From positions 7,141,447-7,205,446 of the forward strand of contig CM035350.1 of NCBI GenBank assembly GCA_020137815.1: 64,000 bases of DNA, read 5' to 3'. Of this stretch, positions 44,020-56,194 are shown one piece after another. The notes under the pieces are model-generated. The model saw only the letters and a list, made by a program, of their open reading frames with translations. It searched no databases and was not told the DNA's origin. The DNA comes from Hormiphora californensis. Its lineage: Eukaryota; Ctenophora; Tentaculata; Cydippida; Pleurobrachiidae. A program made the translations under genes and the position numbers. How positions within the stretch are numbered: position 1 is the stretch's first letter; each line of letters opens with the position of its first letter.

Positions 44020-44657
44020 CGAGGGGTACGTCACCTTTTTTTTGCCCACATTTGCCCACATGGTATATTGTGGGCAAACTGGGCAAAAGTGGGCAAAAAT
44101 ATTATAAGCATCAAAACTTTACCAGAAAACCCTCTGTGACAAATGTTTTTCACCTCCAATGTCTTCCAAGAGGTCCCCTCTATCGATTCCAACCGACAAT
44201 TAATGTACTTACTTATTACTTAGGGTTGATAAGGCTCCATGTCCGACTGGACAAAAGTGGGCAAAAAATTTTGGCAAAATTACTAATTAGGCAAAGGCCA
44301 GTAATTTTTCGTCATTTTGGGGCTATTTAGGGAACTGATACATAACAAAGGTTTTCCACTTGCATTGTACTCCAATGGGGTCCCATAAAAACCAGAAAAA
44401 TGTTCAACTCCAACCATGTGAGAAACGTGCCAACATATTTTGCCCATTTTCCCAGTTGGATATGGAGCCTTATCAAACTTGAGCAAACAAATTATCGTTT
44501 GGAATAAATAGGGGGGACCTTTGTCACAGACGATTACCTGGTTGATAGCATATATTTTTTATGGATTTAAATTTTTTGCCTACTTTTGCCCATGTGGGCA
44601 AATTCAAGATTTAAGAATATTGTGGGCAATAAAAAAAAGTGACGTACCCCCCCCCCC
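44020..44657. mobile_element. G/C-tract-bounded element family P3
   Basis: Starts CGAGGGGTACGTCAC then a T-run and TTGCCCACA; ends TGTGGGCAATAAAAAAAAGT, GACGTA and a C-run. Flanked by TGCAGG (44014-44019, 44658-44663), inserted in a family A hairpin unit. The interior has TTTGCCCAC-like words repeated; no transposase. Confidence 0.85.
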
Positions 44658-44699
44658 TGCAGGCCCGGTGAGGCATTGGAGAGGAGGAAAAACAGGTAA

Positions 44700-45680
44700 C
44701 CTGTTTATATCAGAAGTATTATTAATATATATTAATGTTAATTAAACTAAGTAACGGCCTGATTTGTGCATGTTTATCAAAAAGCCGAGTTAAACACCCG
44801 AGACATTAAATCCCCGTTAAAACTCATACATTTTATGACTTCAAAACATTTAATGTGAATCGGTTTCACTGTGACAACTTACAGTTCTTCCAACGTATCA
44901 CTATGAGTTATAGTAAACAGGCTTCCACTAATCTACTATTCAAAACCAGATGCCATTGACATATGATTACAGCAAATTAAAGCATATTATAAATATATAA
45001 ATTATAACATTTAATAAAGAAGGAAAACTCATTGGAGACCATACCTTTTGTGTGCAATGATTTTACTAACAGGATAGAATAACTAGCAGCTCTAAGTGAC
45101 TACGCAGTGTGAATCAGTATCATCATGAACCTAGTGGTTTGTATGGGAGGCCAGTGTACTGAATACACACCGTGGGGTAAATGTCGAGCATCTACAACGG
45201 GCCTTATGATCACTAAAAGTTGAGTTATGGTGCGACTTACACCGTGTTTTACTGACACTTAAGTTTGGCGCCTAAAAATTCAATCTCTAGTCTAGACCAG
45301 TATCATGCTTCATACACTATTATTCCCATTCATTAATAACATACTTATACAAGCTCCATAGCAATTGTTACAAAAATTATACAAACGTCCTCAGATGGTC
45401 ATCTTGCCATTAGGTTTGACATTTCCAAACGCATGCTCTTTTTTGTCAACTTGTATCTCCTGAGAGGTAAGATGCGATCAAAGAATCCAAAAAATACAGT
45501 CATTACCACTGCATGCTGATACAGAAATAGTTTGGATAAATTCCAGACCAAATTGTCAAGAGTAACAAGCGAGAAACGTATTACAAGTGGTAGGTGTAGA
45601 AAATGGTGATGGTGACATACCCTAAATGGTCAGATGAGTCACCATATGTCGCCATTTGTCACCATGATAACCCCCCCCCC
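44700..45680. other. Repeat-island edge
   Basis: 44848-44945 (minus) is a fragment of the 56-kb small gene, exon 1 end plus intron (THSDTLEEL then GTAAGT). The rest is AT-rich with no gene seen. Confidence 0.5.
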
Positions 45681-45682
45681 CC

Positions 45683-48600
45683 ATACAGTTTCCTATTTGA
45701 CGCAAGACAGTTGGACAGATCCATATTGCCATAAAAAGTTGAACACAGGTGCTACGGCATGCGAGCACCGATACCAAATCATTCCCATTCTTGAATCACA
45801 TCCTCAATTGGATACCATGTTTGGATATATATGCTTGGTCATCGGCTGGTTACCGCCAAAACATACACCAAAGGTTGCTTGACGTATAACGCAAGGTCAT
45901 GTGATTGAATACAGTACAGGTTCTCACAGTTCAGAACACAAGCATTCTTCTTATGGCAATATGGATCTGATCCTACTACGAGGGGAAGTTGCACCCGGGA
46001 CCCAACAGTTCATTCTAAGTGCAATAATAAGGCAATGTACCCCCACAGTGGCCATAATAATGTACCTTATTGTTGCTGGATGGGATGTTACAGCTGGGAG
46101 TGGTGGGCTGGGTAGTAGCAACACAGTAGTAGGATCTCTCAAAACATGTACAGGATATCTGAGAGAGAGAGAACAATGTTAAAAGAGATTCAAGCAAATT
46201 AGCAAACCATTTGTCACCATGATAAGAATTGTGTAAGTTTAAGTAAATTCCAAGGAGGTACCGGGGAGGGGGAGGAAATGAATGGGGGTGCCACAAATTT
46301 CCCCCAATGCGCGTGCATTTAGCATCTTAAAACAGCTTGACAACTTTCACTTTCCTAGCCAATCATTTATCCGCGCGCTACACTCTCATTTCCCAGGTGA
46401 TCTTGATAAGGATATCTGAACCAAGCAAGGACAGGATTGATATCAAGACCCCCCCCCCCCCCCTAAGAGTGTTTCTCACCTTAAAAGATACGTCCAACAT
46501 CCTCCACAGATCCTCGAGAATTCCTCAAATAAAGGCTCCTCTTTTCTTTTAAAATCCTCCCCACAAATACCATGATCCTCTTACAATTCCTGAGAGCACG
46601 TTGTTAGCTAGAGATAGAAGTATTTAGAAGACAATTTAATCAGCAATGTATGCCCCCAGTTACGCCACCACTGGATTATCAATTTTAGAACTAGAAATAA
46701 AATAAAGTTTCTTGAGTTGTCTTAATTTATAAGTTACCTTATTGTTGCTGGATGGGATGTTACAGCTGGGAGTGATGGGCTGGGTAGTAGCAACACAGTA
46801 GTAGGATCTCTCAAAACATGTACAGGATATCTGAGAGAGAGAGAACAATGTTAAAAGAGATTCAAGCAAATTAGCAAATGTAGGATATCAGGGTAACACA
46901 CAGATCAGGCCTGATCCTAATATAATTTCTTTTAGCGCTAGAACCGCGGTCACGGAATAATTGGCCTGACAAGGCCAAAGGTAACAAACTAAGCAAATAT
47001 TCAGGACTCACCTTGTGATAGGAGAGAGATGCCTGGCCGCGTGATTGAGTAACGCACGAACAATGCAGGTCTCTGATTGACTGACAGCATCACGTGACAA
47101 TGCAGGATGTCCACATCTAAGTTCTAACAACATCCTCTGGGCATTCTTCTAGTCTTCCTCTCTGTCACCAACTCAACTGTATTAGGCATCCTGTAAAGGG
47201 GAGGGTGTGTTACAAATACAGAAGGACAGTGCTCCCATTTGATTTCCTGGTGACTGATGTATTTTGAGGGAAGAGGGTTTTATAGAGAGGGGAGAGGACC
47301 TTAGAAACTAGTTTTTTTCTGCCACCTATCTCTCTCTCTCTCTATCTCTCACCGATCAGGGTCAAACTGGTTCCCTTGGTAATAGACCTGTCGGGTAACG
47401 ACCGAAGATTCAACAGCCACATACAGTTTCCTATTTGACGCAAGACAGTTAGACAGATCCATATTGCGAGCACCGATACCAAATCATTCCCATTCTTGAA
47501 TCACATCCTCAATTGGATACCATCCCCACAACCGATGTTTGGATATATATGCTTGGTCATCGGCTGGTTACCGCCAAAACATACACCAAAGGTTGCAACG
47601 CAAGGTCATGTGATTGAATACAGTACAGGTTCTCACAGTTCAGAACACAAGCATTCTTCTTATGGCAATATGGATCTGATCCTACTACGAGGGGAAGTTG
47701 CACCCGGGACCCAACAGTTCATTCTAAGTGCAATAATAAGGCAATGTACCCCCACAGTGGCCATAATAATGTACCTTATTGTTGCTGGATGGGATGTTAC
47801 AGCTGGGAGTGGTGGGCTGGGTAGTAGCAACACAGTAGTAGGATCTCTCAAAACATGTACAGGATATCTGAGAGAGAGAGAACAATGTTAAAAGAGATTC
47901 AAGCAAATTAGCAAACCATTTGTCACCATGATAAGAATTGTGTAAGTTTAAGTAAATTCCAAGGAGGTACCGGGGAGGGGGAGGAAATGAATGGGGGTGC
48001 CACAAATTTCCCCCAATGCGCGTGCATTTAGCATCTTAAAACAGCTTGACAACTTTCACTTTCCTAGCCAATCATTTATCCGCGCGCTACACTCTCATTT
48101 CCCAGGTGATCTTGATAAGGATATCTGAACCAAGCAAGGACAGGATTGATATCAAGACCCCCCCCCCCCTAAGAGTGTTTCTCACCTTAAAAGATACGTC
48201 CAACATCCTCCACAGATCCTCGAGAATTCCTCAAATAAAGGCTCCTCTTTTCTTTTAAAATCCTCCCCACAAATACCATGATCCTCTTACAATTCCTGAG
48301 AGCACGTTGTTAGCTAGAGATAGAAGTATTTAGAAGACAATTTAATCAGCAATGTATGCCCCCAGTTACGCCACCACTGGATTATCAATTTTAGAACTAG
48401 AAATAAAATAAAGTTTCTTGAGTTGTCTTAATTTATAAGTTACCTTATTGTTGCTGGATGGGATGTTACAGCTGGGAGTGATGGGCTGGGTAGTAGCAAC
48501 ACAGTAGTAGGATCTCTCAAAACATGTACAGGATATCTGAGAGAGAGAGAACAATGTTAAAAGAGATTCAAGCAAATTAGCAAATGTAGGATATCAGGGT

Positions 48601-51600
48601 AACACACAGATCAGGCCTGATCCTAATATAATTTCTTTTAGCGCTAGAACCGCGGTCACGGAATAATTGGCCTGACAAGGCCAAAGGTAACAAACTAAGC
48701 AAATATTCAGGACTCACCTTGTGATAGGAGAGAGATGCCTGGCCGCGTGATTGAGTAACGCACGAACAATGCAGGTCTCTGATTGACTGACAGCATCACG
48801 TGACAATGCAGGATGTCCACATCTAAGTTCTAACAACATCCTCTGGGCATTCTTCTAGTCTTCCTCTCTGTCACCAACTCAACTGTATTAGGCATCCTGT
48901 AAAGAGACCTGTCGGGTAACGACCGAAGATTCAACAGCCACATACAGTTTCCTATTTGACGCAAGACAGTTAGACAGATCCATATTGCGAGCACCGATAC
49001 CAAATCATTCCCATTCTTGAATCACATCCTCAATTGGATACCATCCCCACAACCGATGTTTGGATATATATGCTTGGTCATCGGCTGGTTACCGCCAAAA
49101 CATACACCAAAGGTTGCAACGCAAGGTCATGTGATTGAATACAGTACAGGTTCTCACAGTTCAGAACACAAGCATTCTTCTTATGGCAATATGGATCTGA
49201 TCCTACTACGAGGGGAAGTTGCACCCGGGACCCAACAGTTCATTCTAAGTGCAATAATAAGGCAATGTACCCCCACAGTGGCCATAATAATGTACCTTAT
49301 TGTTGCTGGATGGGATGTTACAGCTGGGAGTGGTGGGCTGGGTAGTAGCAACACAGTAGTAGGATCTCTCAAAACATGTACAGGATATCTGAGAGAGAGA
49401 GAACAATGTTAAAAGAGATTCAAGCAAATTAGCAAACCATTTGTCACCATGATAAGAATTGTGTAAGTTTAAGTAAATTCCAAGGAGGTACCGGGGAGGG
49501 GGAGGAAATGAATGGGGGTGCCACAAATTTCCCCCAATGCGCGTGCATTTAGCATCTTAAAACAGCTTGACAACTTTCACTTTCCTAGCCAATCATTTAT
49601 CCGCGCGCTACACTCTCATTTCCCAGGTGATCTTGATAAGGATATCTGAACCAAGCAAGGACAGGATTGATATCAAGACCCCCCCCCCCCCCCCCTAAGA
49701 GTGTTTCTCACCTTAAAAGATACGTCCAACATCCTCCACAGATCCTCGAGAATTCCTCAAATAAAGGCTCCTCTTTTCTTTTAAAATCCTCCCCACAAAT
49801 ACCATGATCCTCTTACAATTCCTGAGAGCACGTTGTTAGCTAGAGATAGAAGTATTTAGAAGACAATTTAATCAGCAATGTATGCCCCCAGTTACGCCAC
49901 CACTGGATTATCAATTTTAGAACTAGAAATAAAATAAAGTTTCTTGAGTTGTCTTAATTTATAAGTTACCTTATTGTTGCTGGATGGGATGTTACAGCTG
50001 GGAGTGATGGGCTGGGTAGTAGCAACACAGTAGTAGGATCTCTCAAAACATGTACAGGATATCTGAGAGAGAGAGAACAATGTTAAAAGAGATTCAAGCA
50101 AATTAGCAAATGTAGGATATCAGGGTAACACACAGATCAGGCCTGATCCTAATATAATTTCTTTTAGCGCTAGAACCGCGGTCACGGAATAATTGGCCTG
50201 ACAAGGCCAAAGGTAACAAACTAAGCAAATATTCAGGACTCACCTTGTGATAGGAGAGAGATGCCTGGCCGCGTGATTGAGTAACGCACGAACAATGCAG
50301 GTCTCTGATTGACTGACAGCATCACGTGACAATGCAGGATGTCCACATCTAAGTTCTAACAACATCCTCTGGGCATTCTTCTAGTCTTCCTCTCTGTCAC
50401 CAACTCAACTGTATTAGGCATCCTGTAAAGGGGAGGGTGTGTTACAAATACAGAAGGACAGTGCTCCCATTTGATTTCCTGGTGACTGATGTATTTTGAG
50501 GGAAGAGGGTTTTATAGAGAGGGGAGAGGACCTTAGAAACTAGTTTTTTTCTGCCACCTATCTCTCTCTCTCTCTATCTCTCACCGATCAGGGTCAAACT
50601 GGTTCCCTTGGTAAGAGACCTGTCGGGTAACGACCGAAGATTCAACAGCCACATACAGTTTCCTATTTGACGCAAGACAGTTAGACAGATCCATATTGCG
50701 AGCACCGATACCAAATCATTCCCATTCTTGAATCACATCCTCAATTGGATACCATCCCCACAACCGATGTTTGGATATATATGCTTGGTCATCGGCTGGT
50801 TACCGCCAAAACATACACCAAAGGTTGCAACGCAAGGTCATGTGATTGAATACAGTACAGGTTCTCACAGTTCAGAACACAAGCATTCTTCTTATGGCAA
50901 TATGGATCTGATCCTACTACGAGGGGAAGTTGCACCCGGGACCCAACAGTTCATTCTAAGTGCAATAATAAGGCAATGTACCCCCACAATGGCCATAATA
51001 ATGTACCCCCACTGTGACAGTGGGCCCAATGTGAATTAACTGTAGGAAGGACAGGATTGATATCAAGACCCCCCCCCCCCTAAGAGTGTTTCTCACCTTG
51101 TTCGCGGAGACAAAAAGATACAAACGTCCAACATCCTCCGCAGATCCTCGAGAATGTCTCCTCTTTTCTTTTAAAATCCTCCCCACAAATATCATGATCC
51201 TCTTACAATTCCTGAGAGCACGTTGTTAGCTAGAGATAGAAGTATTTAGAAGACAATTTAATCAGCAATGTATGCCCCCAGTTACGCCACCACTGGATTA
51301 TAAATTTTAGAAATAGAAATAAAATAAAGTTTCTTGAGTTGTCTTAATTTATAAGTTACCTTATTGTTGCTGGATGGGATGTTACAGCTGGGAGTGATGG
51401 GCTGGGTAGTAGCAACACAGTAGTAGGATCTCTCAAAACATGTACAGGATATCTGAGAGAGAGAGAACAATGTTAAAAGAGATTCAAGCAAATTAGCAAA
51501 TGTAGGATATAAGGGTAGCACACAGATCAGGCCTGATCATAATATAATTTCTTTTAGCGCTAGAACCGCGGTCACGGAATAATTGGCCTGACAAGGCCAA

Positions 51601-51720
51601 GGGTAACAAACTAAGCAAATATTCAGGACTCACCTTGTGATAGGAGAGAGATGAGGATTGGAAATGAGAAACAAAGGAAATGAATCTTTCCCGCCTTCAC
51701 TTCGGGCGATGCCTGGCCGC
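45683..51720 (-). repeat. Tandem array of about 1.5-1.7 kb units (A-D) with exon-like segments
   Basis: Units begin with CATACAGTTTCCTATTTGAC at about 45683, 47420, 48941 and 50652. Units A and C contain, and B lacks, a segment of about 190 bp (GGGAGGGTGTGTTACAAATA..). Unit D is internally deleted. On the minus strand each unit carries segments with good splice sites: two copies of a 93-nt Cys-rich exon, one segment ending GGCWTYLLR before GTGAG, and one ending ARHLSPITR before GTGAGT. I do not recognise the protein; the identity between units indicates recent amplification or assembly duplication. Confidence 0.85.
46066..46158 (-). CDS. Cys-rich 93-nt exon, representative copy (unit A, first)
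   Basis: Acceptor CTCTCTCTCAG and donor GTACATT enclose 31 codons: ISCTCFERSYYCVATTQPTT then PSCNIPSSNNK, with four Cys. Other full copies: 46738-46830 (donor GTAACT, TTQPIT) and the equivalent pairs in units B and C, plus one in unit D near 51360-51450; seven in all. The length is a multiple of three, so copies could be added without frame change. Function unknown; a short disulphide-rich extracellular module is one possibility. Confidence 0.45.
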
Positions 51721-52600
51721 GTGATTGAGTAACGCACGAACAATGCAGGTCTCTGATTGGCTGACCGCTGGTAAGGGGAGGAGGTGTTAGAAACTAAGGA
51801 ACTATTTCCCGCTCATGGGCGCGCACTGAGAATCTTAAAAACAGCATTCAAGCCTTGACAACTTTTGCTTTCCTAGTCAATTAATTATCCGCGCGCTACG
51901 CTCTCTTGAAAAGGTCAAATTGTGTTTAATGTTGGATTGAACATTGAGAGTTGTTATTACCTGAAACGGCTGAGACTGCACTAACGTCCACATCTAAGTT
52001 CTAACAACATCCTCTATTATTAGGCATCCTGTAAAGGGGAGGGTGTGTTACAAATACAGAAGGACAGTGCTCCCATTTGATTTCCTGGTGACTGATGTAT
52101 TTTGAGGGAAGAGGGTTTTATAGAGAGGGGAGAGGACCTTAGAAACTAGTTTTTTCTGCCACCTATCTTTATCTTTCTCTCTCTCTATCTCTCACCGATC
52201 AGGGTCAAACTGGTTCCCTTGAAGAGGGGGTACTACTGAAGTATAGATTGGGAAAACTAATTCTCTTGAAAAGGTCAAATCCCTATTATAAGTTGGATAG
52301 GATATAAGTGCCGATAGGAGTCATTAGGGGCGGAGGATTCAACAGGGGGGGGGGGGGGGAGTTGGGTAAGGATTCAATAGCGGGTGAGTACTGGGTAGTT
52401 AATAGGGGGAGGGGGTAATGATTCAATAGGGGTGAGGGGAGTCAAAAGAGCCGGGGGAGTGAGGAATGAACATTCAATAATGTGGGGCGACAGGAGTCAA
52501 TAGGGGGCTCTCTTTCTCTCTCTCTATCTCTCTATTTAGGGAGGGAGTGTGGGAGAGGGTTGGTGTTAGGGAGTGAGGGCTCCTGCCTTCAACTGAAGGA
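51721..52600. other. Transition between the two tandem arrays
   Basis: Diverged array sequence, GGGGAG-rich low complexity with a G-run at 52346-52359, and CTCT microsatellites. No gene seen. Confidence 0.5.
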
Positions 52601-54750
52601 GATATAGGGAGGGATCAAACTGAGGGGCAGACAGACATACAGTTGGACATACAGGAAGTGCTAGTTTAGCCTCTTCAGCAAAGGAGCGAGAATGAGAATT
52701 GAAGGGAGAGCTCCATCGTCTAACAGGATCACACACTCACTAGCCCTCGGCCCTCTGCAGTCTACTCTTCTTCGCATTCTTCTAGTCTTCCTCTCTGTCA
52801 CCTGTAAAGGGGAGGGTGTGTTACAAATACAGAAGGACAGTGCTCCCATTTGATTTCTTGGTGACTGATGTATTTTGAGAGGCGAGGGGTTTAATAGAGA
52901 GGGGAGAGGACCTTAGAAACTAGTTTTTTCTGCCACCTATCTCTCTCTCTCTCTATCTCTTACCAATCAGGGTCAAACTGGTTTCCTTGAAGAGGGGGTA
53001 CAACTAAGTCTCCGGAAGTGTGATCTCCTCCCTCATGTCCGTGTAGTTGTGCAGTTCATGGGACCGCTGGGAAAGGGAGGGAGTGTTAGATTGGAAGTAG
53101 TGGGGTATGGGAGAGGGTTGGTGTTAGGGAGTGAGGGCTCCTGCCTTCAACTGAAGGAGATATAGGGAGGGATCAAACTGAGGGGCAGACAGACATACAG
53201 TTGGACATACAGGAAGTGCTAGTTTAGCCTCTTCAGCAAAGGAGCGAGAATGAGAATTGAAGGGAGAGCTCCATCGTCTAACAGGATCACACACTCACTA
53301 GCCCTCGGCCCTCTGCAGTCTACTCTTCTTCGCATTCTTCTAGTCTTCCTCTCTGTCACCTGTAAAGGGGAGGGTGTGTTACAAATACAGAAGGACAGTG
53401 CTCCCATTTGATTTCTTGGTGACTGATGTATTTTGAGAGGCGAGGGGTTTAATAGAGAGGGGAGAGGACCTTAGAAACTAGTTTTTTCTGCCACCTATCT
53501 CTCTCTCTCTCTATCTCTTACCGATCAGGGTCAAACTGGTTTCCTTGAAGAGGGGGTACAACTGGGTCTCCGGAAGTGTGATCTCCTCCCTCATGTCCGT
53601 GTAGTTGTGCAGTTCATGGGACCGCTGGGAAAGGGAGGGAGTGTTAGATTGGAAGTAGTGGGGTATGGGAGAGGGTTGGTGTTAGGGAGTGAGGGCTCCT
53701 GCCTTCAACTGAAGGAGATATAGGGAGGGATCAAACTGAGGGGCAGACAGACATACAGTTGGACATACAGGAAGTGCTAGTTTAGCCTCTTCAGCAAAGG
53801 AGCGAGAATGAGAATTGAAGGGAGAGCTGCATCGTCTAACAGGATCACACACTCACTAGCCCTCGGCCCTCTGCAGTCTACTCTTCTTCGCATTCTTCTA
53901 GTCTTCCTCTCTGTCACCTGTAAAGGGGAGGGTGTGTTACAAATACAGAAGGACAGTGCTCCCATTTGATTTCTTGGTGACTGATGTATTTTGAGAGGCG
54001 AGGGGTTTAATAGAGAGGGGAGAGGACCTTAGAAACTAGTTTTTTCTGCCACCTATCTCTCTCTCTCTCTATCTCTTACCAATCAGGGTCAAACTGGTTT
54101 CCTTGAAGAGGGGGTACAACTAAGTCTCCGGAAGTGTGATCTCCTCCCTCATGTCCGTGTAGTTGTGCAGTTCATGGGACCGCTGGGAAAGGGAGGGAGT
54201 GTTAGATTGGAAGTAGTGGGGTATGGGAGAGGGTTGGTGTTAGGGAGTGAGGGCTCCTGCCTTCAACTGAAGGAGATATAGGGAGGTATCAAACTGAGGG
54301 GCAGACAGACATACAGTTGGACATACAGGAAGTGCTAGTTTAGCCTCTTCAGCAAAGGAGCGAGAATGAGAATTGAAGGGAGAGCTCCATCGTCTAACAG
54401 GATCACACACTCACTAGCCCTCGGCCCTCTGCAGTCTACTCTTCTTCGCATTCTTCTAGTCTTCCTCTCTGTCACCTGTAAAGGGGAGGGTGTGTTTTCT
54501 TGGTGACTGATGTATTTTGAGAGGCGAGGGGTTTAATAGAGAGGGGAGAGGACCTTAGAAACTAGTTTTTTCTGCCACCTATCTCTCTCTCTCTCTATCT
54601 CTTACCGATCAGGGTCAAACTGGTTTCCTTGAAGAGGGGGTACAACTGGGTCTCCGGAAGTGTGATCTCCTCCCTCATGTCCGTGTAGTTGTGCAGTTCA
54701 TGGGACCGCTGGGAAAGGGAGGGAGTGTTAGATTGGAAGTAGTGGGGTAA
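52600..54750 (-). repeat. 558-bp tandem array, about four copies, with exon-like segments
   Basis: Period 558 bp (starts 52661, 53219, 53777 of the same open segment), the last copy shortened. On the minus strand each unit has segment alpha (first copy 53066-52964; acceptor CCCTTTCCCAG, RSHELHNYTDMREEITLPET, donor GTAAGAG) and segment beta (first copy 52801-52661; acceptor TTTACAG, VTERKTRRMRRRVDCRGPR, ending LLKRLN and stop). Alternate copies of alpha read ACTTAG (stop) or ACCCAG (open: ETQLYPLFKETSLTLI). Alpha and beta do not join in frame. Parts of beta also occur in the larger array. Unknown gene. Confidence 0.85.
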
Positions 54751-55053
54751 AAGGGTGATGGATGTGTCTGAAAGCAGGCTACGAGGTTTAATATTAACTG
54801 CCTTAAAAAATTAATATATTACTAACCAAGATTTCATGATACAGTTTTCTTCATCATGAGTTAAGTGAGCTGAGATAGTCGATATGTCACCCAAAATCTT
54901 TCATTATTAACATAGCTTAGAGAATGATTAGTTATTGGGCGTGAATATAGTCAAGACGGGGTCATGAATTACACAATAACATAATAATAATGAACCTACT
55001 CTCATAAAATCCTAACAAAAACAAATACATCCAAATATATTACAAATTTACCA
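54750..55053. other. AT-rich spacer
   Basis: 3' flank of the zinc-finger gene on the minus strand. No gene seen. Confidence 0.5.
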
Positions 55054-55693
55054 CTATTCTTCATTGTTAGAACATTTTTTATTTTTTAAGTGTCTTTTCA
55101 AAGACCGATCATCTCTATAAATCTTCCCACAGACACATTTTAATTTTTTTTTAATCATATGTCTCGTTGAGTGTTCCTTGAGATTATATCTCTCTTTAAA
55201 TAACAACCCACATTCAAGGCATTCATAGTTCTTAGTTCTATTAACTAGATGAGTGTCGCTATGCCTAGTAAGATGATACTTTCTTACAAACTTCTTATTA
55301 CATATTTCACACGTAAATCTTCTTATATCAGTCTCATAATCTGTCTGTGTCGGATGAATCTGTGTCGGATGAATCTGTGTCGGATGAATCTGTGTCGGTT
55401 GAATCTGTGTCTGATGAATCTCCACTTGGGGCAAAGCTGGGTCCACTACACCTATAAAAATGCCATGTGAGTATGCGATATAGAGTATATTACTCCATGA
55501 AAGAGATACAAAATAGTTACAATCTTGCCATATTGATCTACACTCCACTTCCATAAAATATCAACTTACTTATTTTTTCTACATTTTCCACCCATTGTTT
55601 TTTGGTGAAGCTAGGGTGGTGATCCTCCTCATCCACTATTCCTAGATCTATCATTTTTAACCAATTTCGATATATACGGCTAAACCTCTCCAT
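55054..55693 (-). CDS. Three-finger C2H2 zinc-finger protein
   Basis: Two exons on the minus strand: 55693-55570 (ATG, MERFSRIYRNWLKMIDLG..QWVENVEKI) and 55451-55054. Phase 1 joins exactly and gives 173 residues. After a spacer with four tandem Q(I)HPT repeats come two standard fingers, CEICNKKFVRKYHLTRHSDTH and CLECGLLFKERYNLKEH..RH, then a divergent third, CVCGKIYRDDRSLKRHLKNKKC. Probably a nuclear DNA-binding protein, but the N-terminal part is unlike KRAB or BTB and no target can be named. Pieces of both exons recur between 32 and 41 kb, so this locus is either the donor of those fragments or itself part of a mobile unit. Confidence 0.82.
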
Positions 55694-55887
55694 CTCTATT
55701 AAATATTGAAAGTATTAATTTTCTAGGTTACGGGCTATGAGGGGACATACAACATGGAACATGTCCAAAGCAGAAAACATGCAAAATTCAGTAAATATTT
55801 TATATTTTAAAAAATACAGATTTAAAATGAGTCAGAAGTTTATTTTACAAGATTAAAAAGCCGGGTTAAACATGCACGACAGACTCC

Positions 55888-56194
55888 TCATTTTCGGCAC
55901 TGCGTCACCTCTACCTTAATTATGTGTTTTGCCGGTAACTGACTGATCTTCAGGCACCTGAGACATTAAATCCCCGTTAAAACTCATACATTTTATGATT
56001 TCAAAACATTTAAGGTGAATCGGTTTCCTTGTGACAACTTACAGTTCTTCCAACGTATCACTATGATTAATAGTGAACAGGCTCCCGCTTGACGAAATTC
56101 TGCGAAATAACCTCCTCACAATAGGGTAAAGGTCACCACTTTCGTCCTTCAGGACAATGCGTAGATACAACTTCATATCCTGAGTTTCTGCCAT
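55888..56194 (-). CDS. Hypothetical 73-residue protein, two exons
   Basis: Minus-strand exons 56194-56043 and 55957-55888. The first reads MAETQDMKLYLRIVLKDESG, then DLYPIVRRLF..SDTLEEL and donor GTAAGT in phase 2. The second, after AATGTCTCAG, reads CLKISQLPAKHIIKVEVTQC then RK and TGA. The alternation of strands (KLYLRIVL, IIKVEV) is reminiscent of a ubiquitin/PB1-like beta-grasp fold, but I cannot assign it. It lies 195 bases upstream of the zinc-finger gene on the same strand and might be its 5' part, though the phases tried did not join. Paralogous pieces are at 31145-31264 and 44848-44945. Confidence 0.5.

Noticed and set aside
46000-46300. Plus-strand 93-131 codon frames repeated in the 45-51 kb array
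   Set aside because: They lack splice sites or family matches and are opposite the minus-strand exon-like segments with good splice signals.
55695-56043. Splicing of the 73-residue gene's first exon directly to the zinc-finger gene
   Set aside because: The first exon ends in phase 2 and the acceptors before MERFSR give a stop (GAT GGA GAG GTT TAG) in that phase, so they are kept as separate genes.
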